Positions 62,469 to 64,000 of a stretch of DNA of 64,000 nucleotides are shown one piece after another. The position numbers and the translations under genes are program-made. Where the stretch lies: the NCBI RefSeq assembly GCF_001483135.1, contig NZ_LNAL01000007.1, forward strand, positions 372,001-436,000, read 5' to 3'. The notes beneath the pieces are model-generated. The model ran no database searches, was not told the DNA's origin, and worked only from the letters and a program-made list of their open reading frames with translations. The stretch's first letter is position 1. The number at the start of each line of letters is the position of its first letter. Origin of the DNA: Solirubrum puertoriconensis. Lineage in GTDB: Bacteria; Bacteroidota; Bacteroidia; Cytophagales; Hymenobacteraceae.

Positions 62469-64000
62469 AATCGCGCGAGCAGGAATACCGGGAATTGTTT
62501 ATGGCTGAAGCCTTAGAGGCTTACGACGCCATGAGCCAGCACATTTCTGTGCTGGAGAAGCGACCCGACGATGAGGCTGCGTTACATGAGCTGTTCCGTT
62601 TGATGCACAACCTCAAGGCCAACGCCCGTGCCATTGGCTTTGCCGAAATTGGCGAGGTTGCTCACCGCATGGAAACGATCTTCGGAGAAATCCGGAGCAA
62701 ACAACGCATTTTCGCGGGCTCACTGGTGCCCGTACTGTTTGCCGGCGTCGATGCCATCGGTGAAATGATCCGGGCCGTGGGGGCCAACCAAACCCTGCCC
62801 AATAGCTCGGTGCTGCTGGAAAACCTCGACCGCGTGATGCGCGGCGAGGAGCCTTTGCTGGATTCGGCACAAGCGGCTCCGTCGGACGAGGATGCAAACC
62901 GTAAGCTGGAGCTTTCGGACTTGGTTTACATCCCCATCAAGAAGCTCGACCACCTCCTCAACCTAGTAGGGGAGTTGATCATTGACCGCGACCGGGTTCT
63001 TACCCTCAGCCAAGAGATTGGCAACCTAGGTCTTTCGAACGTAGCCGCCCACCTGAGCCGCCTGGCCGACGACCTGCAGTATTCGGTGATGGATGCGCGG
63101 TTGGTAGGCGTGGGCACGCTGTTCAACAAGTTTCCGAGGGTGGTGCGTGATGTTGCCACGGCCGAGCAAAAGCAGGTTGAATTGACCATTAGCGGGCAGG
63201 ACATTCAGATTGACCGCAACATTCTGCAAATCATAACCGATGCCTTGCTGCACTTGGTGCGAAACGCCATTGGTCACGGCATCGAAACACCTGAGGAGCG
63301 CACCCGTGCGGGCAAATCGCCGCTGGGGCACTTGACCCTCTCGGCGCAAACCGAGCGCGACGACGTATTGATTCGCATCATCGACGATGGGCGCGGCATT
63401 GACGTGGAGCGCGTGCGGCGCAAAGCTGTTGCGCGCGGTCAGCTGCCAGCCGACGTTGCTGCCCGTTTAACCGATGCCGAGGTATACAGCCTCATGTTTG
63501 AGGCCGGATTCTCCACTGCCGAACAGGTAACGGAAATTTCGGGCCGGGGTGTAGGGCTTGATGTAGTGAAGCTGGCCATTGACTCCCTAGGTGGCCAGGT
63601 GCGTGTCGACTCGCAGATGGGGCAGGGTACCACTTTTACCCTCGTACTGCCTACTTCCATCGCGGTAAAAGGTGCGTTGCTATTCCAGCTTGAAGAGCAT
63701 TCGTACGCGCTGCCACTAATGCACACCGATTCGGTGGTGTCGTTGCGGCCCGAGCAGCTGCACGCCGTAGGCGGTATGTTGCTGGCCAAAGTGCAAGAAG
63801 AACACATTCCGGTAGTAAAGCTGGCCGAGCTGCTCGACGATTCCGATGAGCCCCTGCAGCCCGCCGACCGCGAAGCCCTGATGGGGCGCCAGGATATTAT
63901 CATCACCAGCTACAATGGTCGTAAGCTGGGCCTGATTGTCGACCAGTTTCTGCGCCAGCAGGACATTGTAATTAAACCCGTGAGCCAGCCGCTCGACATG
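62465..64000 (+). CDS. cheA: Chemotaxis histidine kinase CheA (cut by window end)
   Basis: 512 residues are visible; the 3' end is missing. P1/HPt domain ~1-105 with His48 in FRLMHNLKANARAIGF (Ala replaces the usual Gly of H-x-x-K-G). No P2 CheY-docking domain: a short linker of about 40 residues leads to P3 dimerisation (LVYIPIKKLDHLLNLVGELI). P4 ATPase has LLHLVRNAIGHGIE, IIDDGRGID and ISGRGVGLDVVKLAIDSLGG. P5 (CheW-like) starts near VKGALLFQLEEHSYALPL and runs to the edge. Receives signal from the poly-HAMP receptor and phosphorylates CheY. Confidence 0.93.
   Translation, partial: MKSREQEYRELFMAEALEAYDAMSQHISVLEKRPDDEAALHELFRLMHNLKANARAIGFAEIGEVAHRMETIFGEIRSKQRIFAGSLVPVLFAGVDAIGEMIRAVGANQTLPNSSVLLENLDRVMRGEEPLLDSAQAAPSDEDANRKLELSDLVYIPIKKLDHLLNLVGELIIDRDRVLTLSQEIGNLGLSNVAAHLSRLADDLQYSVMDARLVGVGTLFNKFPRVVRDVATAEQKQVELTISGQDIQIDRNILQIITDALLHLVRNAIGHGIETPEERTRAGKSPLGHLTLSAQTERDDVLIRIIDDGRGIDVERVRRKAVARGQLPADVAARLTDAEVYSLMFEAGFSTAEQVTEISGRGVGLDVVKLAIDSLGGQVRVDSQMGQGTTFTLVLPTSIAVKGALLFQLEEHSYALPLMHTDSVVSLRPEQLHAVGGMLLAKVQEEHIPVVKLAELLDDSDEPLQPADREALMGRQDIIITSYNGRKLGLIVDQFLRQQDIVIKPVSQPLDM

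Overview
The window reads as a chromosomal segment of a GC-rich Bacteroidota bacterium, most likely Hymenobacter or a close relative (Cytophagales). The evidence is: two secreted proteins ending in type IX secretion sorting domains (one type A, one type B); paralogous SusC-like outer-membrane barrels with carboxypeptidase-regulatory N-domains; Bat aerotolerance genes; YwqK-repeat and DUF6799 proteins; and promoters of the Bacteroidota form TTG-N18-21-TAnnTTTG. I see no phage, insertion sequence, plasmid or CRISPR signature. The species is inferred, not proven.

Layout. 0.1-3.4 kb: methyltransferase, hotdog thioesterase, DinB-like protein, multi-pass membrane protein. 3.4-8.7 kb: pyruvate dehydrogenase E1 beta, a TPR/OmpA-like lipoprotein, PspC-domain protein, GT2 glycosyltransferase with EbfC. 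8.8-14.2 kb: type IX cargo protein, histidine ammonia-lyase, histidyl-tRNA synthetase, and two composite inverted-repeat elements (12.46-12.74 and 14.38-14.62 kb). 14.6-22.2 kb: an outer-membrane cluster in which two large barrel proteins alternate with two short proteins that carry only the signal peptide and regulatory-like domain. 23-28 kb: YwqK-repeat protein, thiolase, batB-batC. 28.05-28.49 kb: tRNA-Ser(GCT), tRNA-Pro(TGG), tRNA-Arg(TCT), each followed by a hairpin. 28.6-39.5 kb: small enzymes and unknowns (RibD-like reductase, SMP-30 lactonase with an apparent frameshift, flavodoxin-like protein, secreted nuclease, RhtA-like exporter, RsbQ-like hydrolase, YitT). 39.7-55.4 kb: type IX cargo protein, gyrB, RidA, convergent ppk and ppx, a metallophosphoesterase/barrel fusion, sirtuin, DUF4846 protein, topA. 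55.7-64 kb: a chemosensory operon made of a soluble poly-HAMP receptor, CheW, CheY, CheB and CheA (cut by the window end).

The most interesting signals are three. (1) The palindrome CCTAGG occurs about 85 times by eye, in genes and between them, and Leu-Gly is written CTA-GGT specifically where the preceding base is C. It behaves like a highly iterated palindrome comparable to cyanobacterial HIP1. (2) The chemosensory operon has a membrane-free receptor of ten ~92-residue HAMP units resembling fungal Nik1-type kinases, a CheB whose receiver lacks its phospho-acceptor Asp, and no visible CheR. (3) A 1236-residue outer-membrane fusion appears to join a phosphoesterase, a kinase-like middle region and a beta-barrel.

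All names rest on reading the translated sequence; no database search was run. Promoters and terminators were found by eye.
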